Shown: positions 19,927-30,537, counted from the stretch's first letter. The stretch: DNA of 64,000 nt from Bacillus tequilensis KCTC 13622 (GCF_000507145.1 NZ_AYTO01000007.1:1-64000); one strand, 5' to 3'. Notes: generated by a model not told the origin, from the sequence alone. Numbers and translations: made by a program.

Positions 19927-20193
19927 GACATTATCTCCTTAAATCACTGTTGGGATTGGCCAGAGCGTCCTCTGCAGAAAAAGTGTTTTTTTGTAATTCG
20001 CGAATGATCCTTCTTTTTCCTTAAAAATTAATCTATCATCATTTTCCATGGAAGTAAATGCTTTTTTAGGAATATTCACACTTGTAATTATTTCGATAGT
20101 CTTATTCTGTTTTTACAAGGTTCTAAAACATGTGTTTTCTCTTTTTTTCAGCCGCATCCGCCTGTCGTTTTGTATCTATTTTCCTATTTTCAC
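19927..20193. other. Intergenic region upstream of bslB
   Basis: AT-rich, with no convincing reading frame. It should hold the bslB promoter, but I could not pick a confident -35/-10 pair. Confidence 0.4.
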
Positions 20194-20226
20194 AAAAAAG
20201 TCGAAGACGCTTTCGCTCTTCGATTG
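20194..20226 (-). terminator. Terminator of the sps operon
   Basis: On the minus strand TCGAAGA and TCTTCGA arms, extended by GCG/CGC pairs, are followed by CTTTTTTG, 15 bp past the spsL stop. Confidence 0.9.
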
Positions 20227-20240
20227 ATCATGATCTATCT

Positions 20241-20696
20241 TTATCTACATTCGGTGTTCCAGTTAAAGCCGATCGTCTCATCATCCCATGGAATCCTTTT
20301 TTCATCAGGCTGATCAGGGTTATACGACATGGTGGTAAAGTAGATAATCGTCAGCGGCGTTTCTCCCAGCACCCTGTATCCGTGAGCGACCCCTTTTGGA
20401 ATCAATAACAGCATTGGGTTGTCTTCACCCATATAATAGACGTCAGTTTCTCCTTTTGTCTTTGAACCCTCTCGAAGATCGTAAAGGACAACCTGAGCGT
20501 GGCCGGTCGGAAAGAACCATAGGTCATCCTGCTTCTCATGATAGTGAAATGCTTTTATGACACCAGGATAGCTTTTCGACCAAGACGCCTGCCCGAAATG
20601 CTCGAGAAGGTTCTCATCATCCCGAACCAGCTCAGCAAAAAAGCCCCTGTCGTCATTATGCTTTGTCAGTTTTTTCACCTTGACTCCTTCAATCAC
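20241..20696 (-). CDS. spsL: dTDP-sugar epimerase-like protein SpsL (RmlC family)
   Basis: A 151-residue cupin-fold protein of the RmlC/RfbC family, which makes dTDP-rhamnose precursors for the spore surface polysaccharide. The KAFHYHEKQDDLWFFPTG segment (about 50-67) contains the expected histidine. The start is GTG at 20696, 8-9 bp after AGGAGAGGAG, overlapping the spsK stop by 8 bp; an upstream GTG at 20702 is too close to the ribosome site. It is the last gene of the sps operon and ends before a strong terminator. Confidence 0.9.
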   Translation of the reverse strand: MIEGVKVKKLTKHNDDRGFFAELVRDDENLLEHFGQASWSKSYPGVIKAFHYHEKQDDLWFFPTGHAQVVLYDLREGSKTKGETDVYYMGEDNPMLLLIPKGVAHGYRVLGETPLTIIYFTTMSYNPDQPDEKRIPWDDETIGFNWNTECR

Positions 20697-21540
20697 GCGC
20701 ACTGCTCCTCTCCTGCAAATACTCCCGTAACGCTTCCCGCCAATGGCGGGGGCGGATGCCGGCTTCTTCAATGGCCCGATGGCTCAGTACAGAGTAAGCC
20801 GGACGGGGCGTTTTGTTCCCGTATTCTCCTGTCGTGACAGGCAAAATGACTGTCGCCAGCCCGCTTTCTTCCATAATCGCCTTCGCGAATTCATACCAGC
20901 TGCATATGCCTGAATTGCTGACATGATAGATGCCCGGCGGATGGCTGAACAGCTTGATGACCGCTTCTGCTAAATCCTTCGTATATGTCGGCGAACCTAT
21001 TTGATCGTTTACAACCCTCAGCTCTTGTTTCGTTTCGGCAAGTTTCAGCATGGTATGGACGAAATTGCTGCCGCCATGTCCGTACACCCACGATGTTCTG
21101 ATGATCGTACTGTCTTTCGTTGCTAATCGAATCAATTCTTCTCCGAGCTTTTTGCTTTTGCCGTAGATGGTGTTCGGTTCGAGGGGATCATCTTCCTTGT
21201 ATGGCTGCGTTCCTTTTCCGTCAAATACATAGTCCGTGCTGATATGAATATATTGAGCGCCGATGCCGGCTGCCTCAAGGGCGGTATAATAAGCGCCGAT
21301 TCCGTTAATCAAGTACGCTTTATCAAGTTCTGTCTCGCATTTGTCAACCGACGTAAATGCGGCCGTATTGACCACGATATCCGGCCGATAATATCCAAAC
21401 GAATGCCGTACTGAGCGCTGATCAGAAATGTCCATCATCTTCTTTGTTAAGGCAATGACCTCATATCCGGCTTGCTTCAGCTGGCGGCACAGTTCCAGGC
21501 CAAGCTGGCCTCCCGCACCAGTCACCAATACCTTCGTCAA
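20689..21540 (-). CDS. spsK: dTDP-4-dehydrorhamnose reductase-like SpsK (RmlD family)
   Basis: A 283-residue NAD(P)-dependent extended SDR. VTGAGGQLGLELC, the catalytic YxxxK in TIYGKSKKLGEE, and STDYVFDGKG are present. It completes dTDP-L-rhamnose synthesis with SpsI, SpsJ and SpsL. The start is TTG at 21540, 5 bp after AAGGTGA; an in-frame start at 21606 lies inside spsJ. The gap to spsJ is 13 bp. Confidence 0.92.
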   Translation of the reverse strand: MTKVLVTGAGGQLGLELCRQLKQAGYEVIALTKKMMDISDQRSVRHSFGYYRPDIVVNTAAFTSVDKCETELDKAYLINGIGAYYTALEAAGIGAQYIHISTDYVFDGKGTQPYKEDDPLEPNTIYGKSKKLGEELIRLATKDSTIIRTSWVYGHGGSNFVHTMLKLAETKQELRVVNDQIGSPTYTKDLAEAVIKLFSHPPGIYHVSNSGICSWYEFAKAIMEESGLATVILPVTTGEYGNKTPRPAYSVLSHRAIEEAGIRPRHWREALREYLQERSSARD

Positions 21541-21553
21541 TCGAATCACCTTC

Positions 21554-22501
21554 TCATCGGTCATTGTTTGTATACCAGCGAATCGTACGCGCGATGCCGT
21601 CTTCAAACGGCACTTCCTGCCGCCAGCCCAGTTCGTTTTTCAGCTTTGACGCGTTGATCGCATAGCGCCGATCATGCCCTTTTCGGTCTTCCACATGGGC
21701 GAACAATTCCTCACAGCCCAGATGCTTCATGATGATGCTCGCCAGCTCTTTATTCGTGCGTTCATTTCCGCCGCCGATGTTATACACCTCGCCGTCTGTT
21801 CCTTTTTCTAAAATCAGCTTGATGGCGCGGCAATGATCCTCCGCAAACAGCCAATCTCGAATCTGCAGCCCATCGCCATACAGCGGAACCGGAAGCCCTT
21901 GCTTTGCATGGCGGATAATCGTCGGAATCATTTTTTCGCTGTGCTGATAGGGGCCGTAATTGTTGCTGCATCTTGTAATGATGGCCGGAAGCTTATGGGT
22001 TTTCACATAAGACAACACGAGAAAATCAGAGCTTGCTTTGCTGGCTGAGTATGGGTTGTTAGGGGAAAGCGGCGTCGTTTCAGTAAACGCGGGATCATCC
22101 AGTTCTAAATCCCCGTAGACCTCATCTGTTGAAATATGAATCAGCTTTTTTGCCTTCCCTTGTAAAACCGCTTCCGCCAATCGGTATGTCCCCATCACAT
22201 TCGTAGTGATAAACGGCTCCGCTTGGGAAATGCTTCTGTCCACATGCGATTCTGCCGCGAAATGAATCACACCGTCATAGGTCTGATCAAACGCGCGGTC
22301 GATATCCTCCTGAACGCTGATGTCCCCTTTTACAAAACGAAATCGGCTGTTTTCCTTTAATATGTCGATTTCCTCCGGGTGGCTGGCGTACGTCAGTTTA
22401 TCTAAAACGGTAATGCGCGCATCCGTTTCCTTCAGCATGAGCTTTGTAAACGTGAGCCCGATGAAGCCGGCCCCGCCCGTAATTAAATATGATTTTGCCA
22501 T
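21554..22501 (-). CDS. spsJ: dTDP-glucose 4,6-dehydratase SpsJ (RmlB family)
   Basis: A 315-residue extended [12 protein letters not shown] at the N-terminus, [10 protein letters not shown] (active-site Asp-Glu) and YSASKAS (catalytic Tyr/Lys) are as in RmlB dehydratases. The ATG at 22501 overlaps the spsI stop by one base (TGATG); the GTG just before it at 22504 is an alternative. It acts after SpsI in dTDP-rhamnose synthesis. Confidence 0.94.
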   Translation of the reverse strand: MAKSYLITGGAGFIGLTFTKLMLKETDARITVLDKLTYASHPEEIDILKENSRFRFVKGDISVQEDIDRAFDQTYDGVIHFAAESHVDRSISQAEPFITTNVMGTYRLAEAVLQGKAKKLIHISTDEVYGDLELDDPAFTETTPLSPNNPYSASKASSDFLVLSYVKTHKLPAIITRCSNNYGPYQHSEKMIPTIIRHAKQGLPVPLYGDGLQIRDWLFAEDHCRAIKLILEKGTDGEVYNIGGGNERTNKELASIIMKHLGCEELFAHVEDRKGHDRRYAINASKLKNELGWRQEVPFEDGIARTIRWYTNNDR

Positions 22502-23241
22502 CACTTTTCGTCCTGTCCTTTCTGTAAAGCCTTGTGTACAAGCCGGGAGGCGAGATGAAGCGATTCATGAGTTCCGGCATCAACCCACCAGCCTGATAAC
22601 ACATCATACGTAAGCTGGCTGTTTTCGATGTATAGATTATTCACATCGGTGATTTCCAGTTCGCCGCGCTTTGACGGTGATATTTGTTCAATATATGAAA
22701 ATACCTCCGCATCATACATATAAATGCCGGTTACACAAAGATTGGTCGGCGGATGCGCGGGCTTTTCGATAATGGAACGGATCCGCTTGTTTTTCTCATC
22801 AATCTCAGCAATCCCGAAGCGTTCCGGATCATCAACTTCTTTGAGCAGCACCTTTGCTCCTTTTCCCTGCTGTTCAAAGCGCTCCGTATAAGGCTTTAAT
22901 GAATCTTCGAATATATTATCACCTAATAATAAAAGGAAAGGCTCTTTTTTCGTAAAGCGTTTTGCATAAGACAGTCCATCCGAAATGCCCGATGCGGCCG
23001 GCTGTACCTGATAAGTGATGGTGACGCCAAGCTCTTCCCCGTTCCCAAGCAGCTTATAAAATTGCGGCATATGCTCTTTTTGGCTGATGAGTAAAATGTC
23101 TTTTATTCCGGCTTCCTCAAGCTTCATAATCGACCAGTAAATCATCGGATACGGGCCTACAGGAAGCAAATGCTTGTTGACGGCTTTCGTTAAGGGCATA
23201 AGGCGTGAGCCGTTTCCTCCGGCTAAAATAACACCTTTCAC
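22501..23241 (-). CDS. spsI: Glucose-1-phosphate thymidylyltransferase SpsI (RmlA family)
   Basis: A 246-residue nucleotidyltransferase activating glucose-1-phosphate to dTDP-glucose. The [25 protein letters not shown] signature is present (split at [12 protein letters not shown]), as are [13 protein letters not shown] and [19 protein letters not shown]. It is the first intact gene after the broken spsG, so it now relies on readthrough from spsAB or on a promoter in the scar. ATG at 23241 follows AAGGAAGTG-like sequence. Confidence 0.94.
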   Translation of the reverse strand: MKGVILAGGNGSRLMPLTKAVNKHLLPVGPYPMIYWSIMKLEEAGIKDILLISQKEHMPQFYKLLGNGEELGVTITYQVQPAASGISDGLSYAKRFTKKEPFLLLLGDNIFEDSLKPYTERFEQQGKGAKVLLKEVDDPERFGIAEIDEKNKRIRSIIEKPAHPPTNLCVTGIYMYDAEVFSYIEQISPSKRGELEITDVNNLYIENSQLTYDVLSGWWVDAGTHESLHLASRLVHKALQKGQDEK

Positions 23242-23700
23242 ATTAACACTTCCTTACTTGCATTTTTATACCTTTCGATCATACATATCTTGAAAGAATA
23301 GCTGTTACCCGATTGTTCCCTTTGCCATCCAAGAGCGGCCTTCCCCCTTGTGCAAAGAAAGGCGCAGAGAATAGCTGCTGATGAGCCGTGACATTTGATG
23401 GATAATCGTTTCACCCGATACAGGCTCTCCCAGACCAAGACCAAGGACGACGTCTTATTCAGCGAATAGTTTGGCTGTTGCGGTTTGACGTTCAACCTGG
23501 GAAAGAACAAGGCAAGGCACGCCGATACAAATAGCTTCATCCAGAGAGAGGCCCCCGGCGGCAATAGCTGCACCTGCTTGTTTCATCACACCCGCCATAT
23601 CATTTGTCTGCCTGATCACCGTGTACTGCGGCTTTTTTTCGGATCCGCCTTCGGACCTTTGGAGAGCCATCCCGCTTTAAGCGAGTTCTCCCTTGCCGAT
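23242..23700 (-). pseudogene. spsG: Degraded spsG (PseG-like sugar hydrolase/transferase) remnant
   Basis: On the minus strand 23670-23458 reads an open stretch with DMAGVMKQAG, AAIAAGGLSLDEAICIG and VPCLVLSQVERQTATA, the pattern of PseG/SpsG-type nucleotide-sugar proteins (donor-binding C-terminal half). A TAA stop follows at 23457-23455, yet the same frame continues after it with DVVLGLGLGEPVSGETII and LISSYSLRLSLHKG. A one-base loss near 23350 then shifts the frame, and RPLLDGKGNNRV continues to a TGA at 23281-23279. The N-terminal half is missing. Nonsense, frameshift and truncation together make it a pseudogene. Confidence 0.85.
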
Positions 23701-23766
23701 TAACGGAAATGAATTAGGAAGAAAATGATCTCTCTTTTGCACCATTTCCTTTGCGCTCCCATCATT
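23677..23766 (-). pseudogene. Short open remnant between spsB and spsG
   Basis: Directly after the spsB TAA, and in the same frame, 29 codons stay open (including AKEMVQKRDHFLPNSF) before a TAA at 23679-23677. It has no start with a ribosome site. In 168, spsC-spsF fill this place; this could be the 3' end of one of those genes or original spsB-distal sequence. I cannot identify the parent gene. Confidence 0.4.
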
Positions 23767-25191
23767 TTATTCAGTATCTTCCCGCCTGTAATCAACCCCT
23801 GTTTTGGCTTTCAGTTCCGCTAATAAAGCGTTTGTTGATTCTGTCACCGGATAATTAGCTGCTGTGAATGCCAGACGCGACTCTTCTGCTTTTTCCTGCA
23901 CAGCGGGACTTTGAAGAACCTCAATCAAGGTGCGCGCCAGTTCATCCGGCTGGTCAAACATAAAATCGCCTAGAGATTCATAATACGGATAAGAGCGGTT
24001 TCCGGTCGATTTCCCGATCAGCACAGGCTTTTGAAACAGCATGGCTTCAAGTCCGACTGTTGAGGTTTGCGTCACTGCCGCGTCAACATATGGCAGCACA
24101 TCATAAAGCCCCGGCTCCTTTTTGAGGACTCGGCATGCTTTATGTTTTTTCGCCGCCTCGTGATACAGATCCAGCTTGTTTTTTCCGATTTCCCACGGGT
24201 GGGGTTTGATGATGATTTGCAGCTGATTCTGATCAGAAAGCCCTTCCAGCACACCGGAATAAAAATCTTCTGAAAAGGGCTGAGTGGCAATGAGCACAAT
24301 TTTTTTAGACGGATGAAAAGCAAGTTTGCGATAGAAGACGGACATATCCATAGGGGTTCTGTTAAAAATCTCATCGAAGCGGGGATGTCCCGTGACGAGA
24401 ATCTGCTCGGGTTTACAGCCTTTTCGTATGAACCACTCTGCTTCATACGCGCCAAAAACAGCTTGATAGGCTGTAAAAACAGGAATGAAGGCTTCATCTC
24501 CCATCAATGCGCCATGCTGAAGACAAATGCTGACGGCACCTCTCCTACGGCACATGAGAGCGAGCACTCTGCTGTAAACATCTTCGGCAGTTCCGACGAC
24601 AACGGCCGAAATCTTCTCTTTCTCAAACAGCGTATCAACCGTATCAATGGCTTCCATAAATAAAGGAATATCTTTATAAAGCCGGTCGCGAAACGCTTGA
24701 TCACCGAATGCCGGGTGATCGTTGAAAGAGGCAAGAATCGAACAGGCTGTTTCGAGATACGGCTTCGGGTCGCCCTTCTGGCATGATTCCGCAATCTCAC
24801 GCTTACTGATCACTGGCAGATCACAATAATGCGGCAAACTCCATCTGGCCAAAACAGATGTTTTTTCAGGATCAAACTGATAGTAATTTTCGTTTGTAAA
24901 ACGCAGGTAATCAAAGTGCAAAATGACTTTCCCTTCAACAGGTTCGTCGTTTATTTTGACTATATTTTGTATGTTTTCTTCAAAAAACGGCTGAATCTGC
25001 CCTTCATCGATATGCTGATCCGCCGGTCCAAATAACTCTGGTTCTTCTTCCATTATCACTCGCAGCTCAGGGCTGATATATTGATAAAAATTGCTGATAA
25101 GCCCAAGCGGAATCCCCTTATAGCGAAGTTTGTCAAAAAGCTCTACATACTTCCGGTACAGCACCCAATAATTGCTTAAATAGGCCGACAA
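23767..25191 (-). CDS. spsB: Spore-coat polysaccharide transferase-like SpsB
   Basis: A 474-residue protein with a C-terminal CDP-glycerol glycerophosphotransferase-like/GT-B half: [23 protein letters not shown] and [21 protein letters not shown] are the expected nucleotide-binding blocks. The N-terminal half is family-specific. The start is TTG at 25191, preceded by GGGGTGA and 4 bp past the spsA stop; an earlier TTG at 25209 would overlap spsA. It is retained although the neighbouring spsC-F genes are gone. Confidence 0.88.
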   Translation of the reverse strand: MSAYLSNYWVLYRKYVELFDKLRYKGIPLGLISNFYQYISPELRVIMEEEPELFGPADQHIDEGQIQPFFEENIQNIVKINDEPVEGKVILHFDYLRFTNENYYQFDPEKTSVLARWSLPHYCDLPVISKREIAESCQKGDPKPYLETACSILASFNDHPAFGDQAFRDRLYKDIPLFMEAIDTVDTLFEKEKISAVVVGTAEDVYSRVLALMCRRRGAVSICLQHGALMGDEAFIPVFTAYQAVFGAYEAEWFIRKGCKPEQILVTGHPRFDEIFNRTPMDMSVFYRKLAFHPSKKIVLIATQPFSEDFYSGVLEGLSDQNQLQIIIKPHPWEIGKNKLDLYHEAAKKHKACRVLKKEPGLYDVLPYVDAAVTQTSTVGLEAMLFQKPVLIGKSTGNRSYPYYESLGDFMFDQPDELARTLIEVLQSPAVQEKAEESRLAFTAANYPVTESTNALLAELKAKTGVDYRREDTE

Positions 25192-25195
25192 GCTC

Positions 25196-25969
<774 letters not shown>

Positions 25970-26008
25970 CTACACCTCCTTCTTGGCACTTCACACCTGA
26001 AACTATCG

Positions 26009-26018
26009 TTATCTTATG
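26009..26018 (-). promoter_or_regulatory. Candidate sigma-K -10 element of the sps operon
   Basis: On the minus strand CATAAGATAA matches the sigma-K -10 pattern CATANNNTA. An AC (the sigma-K -35 core) lies about 14 bp upstream, slightly short of the usual spacing. sps genes are known to be late mother-cell genes. Confidence 0.5.
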
Positions 26019-26134
26019 TTGCTTACGCGCCAGTTGCGCCAGGGATACAAACCAATATGCGAAAAGTTTGTGTATATCTTTAAAAAACAGCGGCTGTCCT
26101 GATCAAAATTTGATCCGTCCGCTATCCTTTTTGC

Positions 26135-26163
26135 GCATATTCCAAGCATCAGCCTCATAATGT
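26135..26163 (+). promoter_or_regulatory. Candidate sigma-E promoter of gerQ
   Basis: GCATATT (26135-26141), a 14-bp spacer and CATAATGT (26156-26163) agree well with sigma-E elements (KMATATT / CATACAMT). It lies 122 bp before the gerQ start. The intergenic region is thus a divergent mother-cell promoter pair. Confidence 0.65.
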
Positions 26164-26285
26164 GAAAGAGATAAAACTCGCACCAGCGACTAAGATCGTT
26201 TTCCATCGGGGGTGAGTTATCGCGGAGCGTTCACCTATACATCCTGAACATGTTTTGAATGGTTTTCATCAAAAGGAGGAACGAT

Positions 26286-26831
26286 ATGAAACCGAAAAAA
26301 AATCAATATCAGCAAATGCAGGCATTTGATAATATGCAGGGGTTTCAGCCTCAGTTTGGCTCCAATCCTTACCCGCAGCAAGGCCAAGGCGGACAAATGC
26401 AGATGATGGGGATGCAGCCAATGATGCCAACAATGCAGCAGGGGCAGCAGCAGCAAGGACAGCAGGGTTTCGGATTCCCGAGCCAGCAGCAAGGCGGCGG
26501 TTTTCAAATTCCATCGGGGCCTACACCGTCAGCGCCGGGCCAAAGCGTTCCCGGCATGCTGCCTGTTGAAGAATCTTATATCGAAAACATTTTGCGTTTA
26601 AATCGTGGAAAAACAGCTACCATTTACATGACGTTTGAAAACAGCAAGGAATGGCCCTCGAAAATCTTTCGCGGTGTCATCGAGGCCGCGGGCCGGGATC
26701 ACATTATTATCAGCGATCCGAAATCAGGAACACGCTACCTGCTCCTGACAATCTACCTCGATTACATTACGTTTGATGAGGAAATTGCCTATACGTATCC
26801 ATATTCCATGTCTTCCTATTCGCCAAGATAA
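26286..26831 (+). CDS. gerQ: Spore coat protein GerQ
   Basis: A 181-residue inner-coat protein needed to place the cortex-lytic enzyme CwlJ and cross-linked by transglutaminase Tgl in B. subtilis. The first 90 residues are rich in Gln, Met, Gly and Pro, with short repeats such as QGQGGQMQMMG and QQQGQQG, and hold the lysines near the N-terminus. The C-terminal half is an ordered domain (SYIENILRLNRGKTATIYMTF). ATG at 26286 follows AAAGGAGGAA. It diverges from spsA, and a strong terminator is shared with ywdK. Confidence 0.95.
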   Translation: MKPKKNQYQQMQAFDNMQGFQPQFGSNPYPQQGQGGQMQMMGMQPMMPTMQQGQQQQGQQGFGFPSQQQGGGFQIPSGPTPSAPGQSVPGMLPVEESYIENILRLNRGKTATIYMTFENSKEWPSKIFRGVIEAAGRDHIIISDPKSGTRYLLLTIYLDYITFDEEIAYTYPYSMSSYSPR

Positions 26832-26833
26832 AG

Positions 26834-26874
26834 AAAAAGCCAATCCCTCTTATGATGAGGGATTGGCTTTTTTT
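26834..26874. terminator. Bidirectional terminator between gerQ and ywdK
   Basis: AAAAAGCCAATCCCTC and GAGGGATTGGCTTTTT form a long stem between the converging genes. Confidence 0.93.
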
Positions 26875-26876
26875 GT

Positions 26877-27248
26877 TTATAGATATTTGACGGCTGCGAC
26901 AACGATCATAATCCAAGAAATAATAAACGCCACGCCGCCGAGCGGAGTAATAGCCCCAAGAATGGAGACTTGCGTCACACTGAGTATATATAAGCTTCCG
27001 GAAAACAGCACAATTCCCGCAAACATCAGCCAGCCGGCTGTCGTGACACTGCCGGTGCCGGATAATTTATCGGCCAGAAATGCGACTACGAAAAGCCCCA
27101 GGGCGTGATACATATGATACTGCACGCCTGTGTGCCAAACTTGAAGATATTTATCAGGGATTTTCCCTTCTAATCCGTGAGCGCCAAAAGCGCCGAGGCC
27201 CACAGCAAGGAGGGCGTTTATGGCTCCTAATATGATAAAAACTTTCAT
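26877..27248 (-). CDS. ywdK: DUF423 small membrane protein YwdK
   Basis: A 123-residue protein with four hydrophobic segments. [19 protein letters not shown] and [10 protein letters not shown] are hallmarks of the DUF423 family. Its function is unknown. ATG at 27248; no operon partner is certain, though ywdJ lies 61 bp upstream on the same strand. Confidence 0.85.
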   Translation of the reverse strand: MKVFIILGAINALLAVGLGAFGAHGLEGKIPDKYLQVWHTGVQYHMYHALGLFVVAFLADKLSGTGSVTTAGWLMFAGIVLFSGSLYILSVTQVSILGAITPLGGVAFIISWIMIVVAAVKYL

Positions 27249-27309
27249 CTATCTCTCCCGCCTTTTCGTTAAACTCATATCATTTATCTTATCGCACCTG
27301 CACCAAAAT

Positions 27310-28632
27310 TCAATGTTTGTTCTCCGATGACACGAGATTGTCGGATTTTCTCCTGCGCCAAAGCTGAAACTGATCTGCCGCTATTGCCGCAAGCGTCCCT
27401 AATACGAGCCCGTTGCTTAAAAGAGAAATAAATACCGGATGCAATCCCTTTAATGCAGTTTCAGGAACAAACATGATACCGACCCCTGTCAGCAGAGAGA
27501 TACCGATCACAGACCGCACCCTTTTCAGTTCCGCTTTCTCGTATGAATCAAATTCAGCAAAGGCCAGACCGCCCATTGCGGAGAACACAACAAAGTTCAC
27601 CGCAAATCCAACAGGTGACGGCAGGCTCGCAAACGCATTCATAAAAAACGGAATCACACTGATCACGACAACCAGAATACTGCCGAGCATAAACGGTTTT
27701 TTAGAAGACATTTTGGTCGTCTCAATAAAACCCGCGGCTCCAGAAATCGGAACCGGTGCAATAGCTCCCGTCAAACCGCTGAGCAGATGGCTGAATGAAG
27801 CGGCAAAACCGGCATGGCGTTCATGATGCTGTCCATCCGGCTGTTTACCGAATTTTTTCACAGCAATATCCACCACCTTCATGCTCGCAAGCATATTCAC
27901 GATCAGCAGGATGGTAACAAAAATGGAAGTGATGATCAATCCGCTGTTAAATAGCGGGGTGCCAAAAGGAAACAGGGAAGGCAGCTGAAACAGCCGGTCC
28001 GGCATTTCCATCGGCTTTGCGGCTCCGGCAGCGGCAAACAGCACCCACCCTCCGAACAGGGCCAATAGAATCGAATATTGCTTAAAAAACATAATGTTCG
28101 AATTTGTCATCAAAAAGGCGGCAGCAATCACAACAAGCGCCAGGCCAAATACAAGAGCGTCCACCCCGTCCTTTCGATAGCCGATTCCGAGAATTCCTTT
28201 TATAATAGGCTGACTCAGCTGCATGACGAGCAGCAATAAATAGACGCCCGTTACAACCGGAGTAAACAAGGCGGCAAGCCGGTCTATAACCTTGAAGACA
28301 CTTAACAAAAAGAAACATACAGCGCTTACAAGAAGTGCCCCCTGCAAACCGCGCAATGTATCTCCATATGTCACAAACACAGTTCCCGTCAGCCCGGCAT
28401 AGATCGTATACACTCCCCACCACAAGCCGGCGGGGCTTTCATTAATCGGCAGTCTATGGCCTTTCAAACACTGAATAACCGCGGCAATTCCCAGTACAAA
28501 AAAGGTGCTTTGGATCAATCTCGCAGAATCAGAGTGATCCAGATGAAACGACTGGGCAACCGCCACCGGTACAACAATTGCCGCAGCAATGATAAACGCT
28601 GTCCATTGTAGTGCGCCAAGAACCAATTTCAC
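27310..28632 (-). CDS. ywdJ: Nucleobase:cation symporter-2-type permease YwdJ
   Basis: A 440-residue membrane protein with about 12-14 segments of the xanthine/uracil permease (NCS2) superfamily. The signature region (GAIAPVPISGAAGFIETTK) is visible in the second half. No recognisable substrate residues allow a choice between purines and uracil. ATG or GTG near 28632; ywdI is 19 bp upstream, so the two are likely co-transcribed. Confidence 0.82.
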   Translation of the reverse strand: MKLVLGALQWTAFIIAAAIVVPVAVAQSFHLDHSDSARLIQSTFFVLGIAAVIQCLKGHRLPINESPAGLWWGVYTIYAGLTGTVFVTYGDTLRGLQGALLVSAVCFFLLSVFKVIDRLAALFTPVVTGVYLLLLVMQLSQPIIKGILGIGYRKDGVDALVFGLALVVIAAAFLMTNSNIMFFKQYSILLALFGGWVLFAAAGAAKPMEMPDRLFQLPSLFPFGTPLFNSGLIITSIFVTILLIVNMLASMKVVDIAVKKFGKQPDGQHHERHAGFAASFSHLLSGLTGAIAPVPISGAAGFIETTKMSSKKPFMLGSILVVVISVIPFFMNAFASLPSPVGFAVNFVVFSAMGGLAFAEFDSYEKAELKRVRSVIGISLLTGVGIMFVPETALKGLHPVFISLLSNGLVLGTLAAIAADQFQLWRRRKSDNLVSSENKH

Positions 28633-28651
28633 GTGAGCTCAACCTCTCTCA

Positions 28652-28969
28652 TTAAAAATCAAATAAAGACTCTCCGTTTCCGTCCTCTTCCTGCTTCTCT
28701 TTTTCCTGCTTTCGATATTTATTTAATCCCGCGCTTCCCATCATTTTTTCCATCATCAGCTGGTCTGTCGATGGCGGCGCGGCAGGGCTCGGTGTGCTGC
28801 TTGGCTGTATGCGGGGCGCGCTCGCAGTCTCCGGCTGATCCAGCACGACGTCACACAAAGATCGGACAACCGCTACATAACGCTTCAGCTCCTCATCCCG
28901 TTCAGCAGTCTTTGCTTTTTTCAGCTCCTCTTCCATCTTTTGAATCAAAGCAGATATATGAATGTTCAT
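28652..28969 (-). CDS. ywdI: YwdI, small hydrophilic protein
   Basis: A 105-residue soluble protein. Residues 1-45 are helical and charged (ALIQKMEEELKKAKTAERDEEL), the middle is Pro/Ser-rich, and the tail is acidic and ends ESLFDF. ATG at 28969 is chosen because GGAGGG lies 6 bp upstream; the frame is open further back without a ribosome site. The resemblance to short YwdI/DUF5327 proteins is from memory. No function is known. Confidence 0.78.
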   Translation of the reverse strand: MNIHISALIQKMEEELKKAKTAERDEELKRYVAVVRSLCDVVLDQPETASAPRIQPSSTPSPAAPPSTDQLMMEKMMGSAGLNKYRKQEKEKQEEDGNGESLFDF

Positions 28970-29137
28970 CAAGAACCCTCCAAGAAAATAAATGTCGTCT
29001 TCCTGCATTTTATCAAATTCATGCGGCAAACGCAGATATGAGTTTGTTATTTTTTCTGACAAACCTTGCGCATTTGACAAGCAGAACAAATTTTTCACAT
29101 AATAAATCACCATATCTTACAAAAAAGGAGCGACGGA

Positions 29138-30508
29138 ATGAACAGCATCCCCTCTATCGTCAGCAAGCATAAGGCCTATTTTGCGGCGGGGCATACGAGA
29201 CCGCTAGAATCGAGACTGGACATGCTGCAAAAGCTGAAACAAGCCATCAAAACACATGAAGCCGATATAACAGCCGCTCTCTATCAGGATCTCCACAAAT
29301 CCGAACAAGAGGCATACACGACAGAAATTGGAATCGTGTTGGAGGAAATCAGCTTTGTGATGAAACGGCTGAGAAAATGGATCAAGCCGAAACGAGTCAA
29401 AACACCGCTGACCCATCTAGGCTCGAAAAGCATCATTATCCCTGAGCCGTATGGGACCGTTTTGGTGATTGCTCCTTGGAACTATCCCTTGCAGCTGGCT
29501 CTTTCTCCCTTGATCGGAGCCATTGCAGCCGGAAACACGGTCGTTCTCAAGCCGTCAGAATATACGCCGGCTGTTTCCGCTGTTCTTTCTAACCTCATCA
29601 GCAGCGTTTTTCCGAGTGATTATGTCGCTATGGCGGAGGGCGGGCCCGACGTCAGCACAGCGTTATTACAGCAGCCCTTTGACTATATTTTCTTCACCGG
29701 CAGCGTTGCCATCGGTAAAATCGTCATGGAGGCCGCCGCCAAACAATTAATTCCGATTACCTTGGAGCTTGGCGGCAAAAGCCCCTGCATTGTCCACAAG
29801 GATGCTGACATAAAGCTCGCCGGCAAACGCATCGTATTTGGGAAATTTACTAATGCGGGGCAAACCTGCATCGCACCGGATTACGTATTTGTCCACGAAA
29901 GCATCAAAACAAAGCTCACAGAAGAAATGAAGCGTGCGATCAATGAGTTTTACGGCCCTCAGCCTGAACAAAATCCGCAGTACGGCAAAATCGTCAGCGA
30001 ACGCCACTATCAGCGGCTGCTCAGCTTTCTCAAAGATGGCGTCCCGCTTACAGGCGGGCAATCTGATCCTGATCACCACAAACTAGCGCCGACGATTCTT
30101 GATCAAGTAAAGGATGACTCTCCAGTGATGCAGGAGGAGATTTTCGGGCCGATTCTTCCGCTGTTTACATACAGCGATATCGAGGAAGTCATTGAGAAAG
30201 TCCAATTGCGCCCAAAGCCGCTCGCTCTGTATATCTTCACCACAAACAAAGACATCGAGCGGGCTGTTTTAGAGAATCTGTCGTTTGGCGGCGGCTGTGT
30301 CAATGATACGTTAATGCACGTCGCAACGCCATATTTGCCATTCGGCGGCGTCGGAGAAAGCGGCATCGGCAGCTATCACGGATTTGACAGCTTTAACACC
30401 TTTTCGCATCAAAAAAGCGTCGTCAAACAAACGAACCGCTTCGATTTTGCTTTTCGTTACCCTTCATCCAAAAACGGGCTGCGGATGATTCGGAAAATAC
30501 TTAAATAA
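29138..30508 (+). CDS. ywdH: Aldehyde dehydrogenase YwdH
   Basis: A 456-residue ALDH-superfamily enzyme of the class-3, fatty-aldehyde-like type. The active-site cysteine lies in [12 protein letters not shown] (about 240-252) and the catalytic glutamate in [11 protein letters not shown] (about 207-217). [10 protein letters not shown] and [11 protein letters not shown] complete the family pattern. The C-terminal [11 protein letters not shown] is hydrophobic/basic. ATG at 29138 follows AAAGGAGCG. The natural substrate is not known. It is a single gene convergent with ung. Confidence 0.9.
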   Translation: MNSIPSIVSKHKAYFAAGHTRPLESRLDMLQKLKQAIKTHEADITAALYQDLHKSEQEAYTTEIGIVLEEISFVMKRLRKWIKPKRVKTPLTHLGSKSIIIPEPYGTVLVIAPWNYPLQLALSPLIGAIAAGNTVVLKPSEYTPAVSAVLSNLISSVFPSDYVAMAEGGPDVSTALLQQPFDYIFFTGSVAIGKIVMEAAAKQLIPITLELGGKSPCIVHKDADIKLAGKRIVFGKFTNAGQTCIAPDYVFVHESIKTKLTEEMKRAINEFYGPQPEQNPQYGKIVSERHYQRLLSFLKDGVPLTGGQSDPDHHKLAPTILDQVKDDSPVMQEEIFGPILPLFTYSDIEEVIEKVQLRPKPLALYIFTTNKDIERAVLENLSFGGGCVNDTLMHVATPYLPFGGVGESGIGSYHGFDSFNTFSHQKSVVKQTNRFDFAFRYPSSKNGLRMIRKILK

Positions 30509-30537
30509 AAAAGCGCAGAGTATCTGCGCTTTTTATA
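30508..30537. terminator. Bidirectional terminator between ywdH and ung
   Basis: AAAAAAGCGCAGA and TCTGCGCTTTTT pair around a short loop. It contains the ung stop codon. Confidence 0.9.

Noticed and set aside
23238-23573. A 111-codon minus-strand frame between spsI and spsB
   Set aside because: The spsG-like sequence is in other frames here; this frame is a by-product of the decay.
26320-26520. Gln/Met/Gly-rich repeats as a possible tandem-repeat element or CRISPR-like array
   Set aside because: They are codon-level low complexity inside gerQ, a normal feature of this coat protein; no spacer structure.
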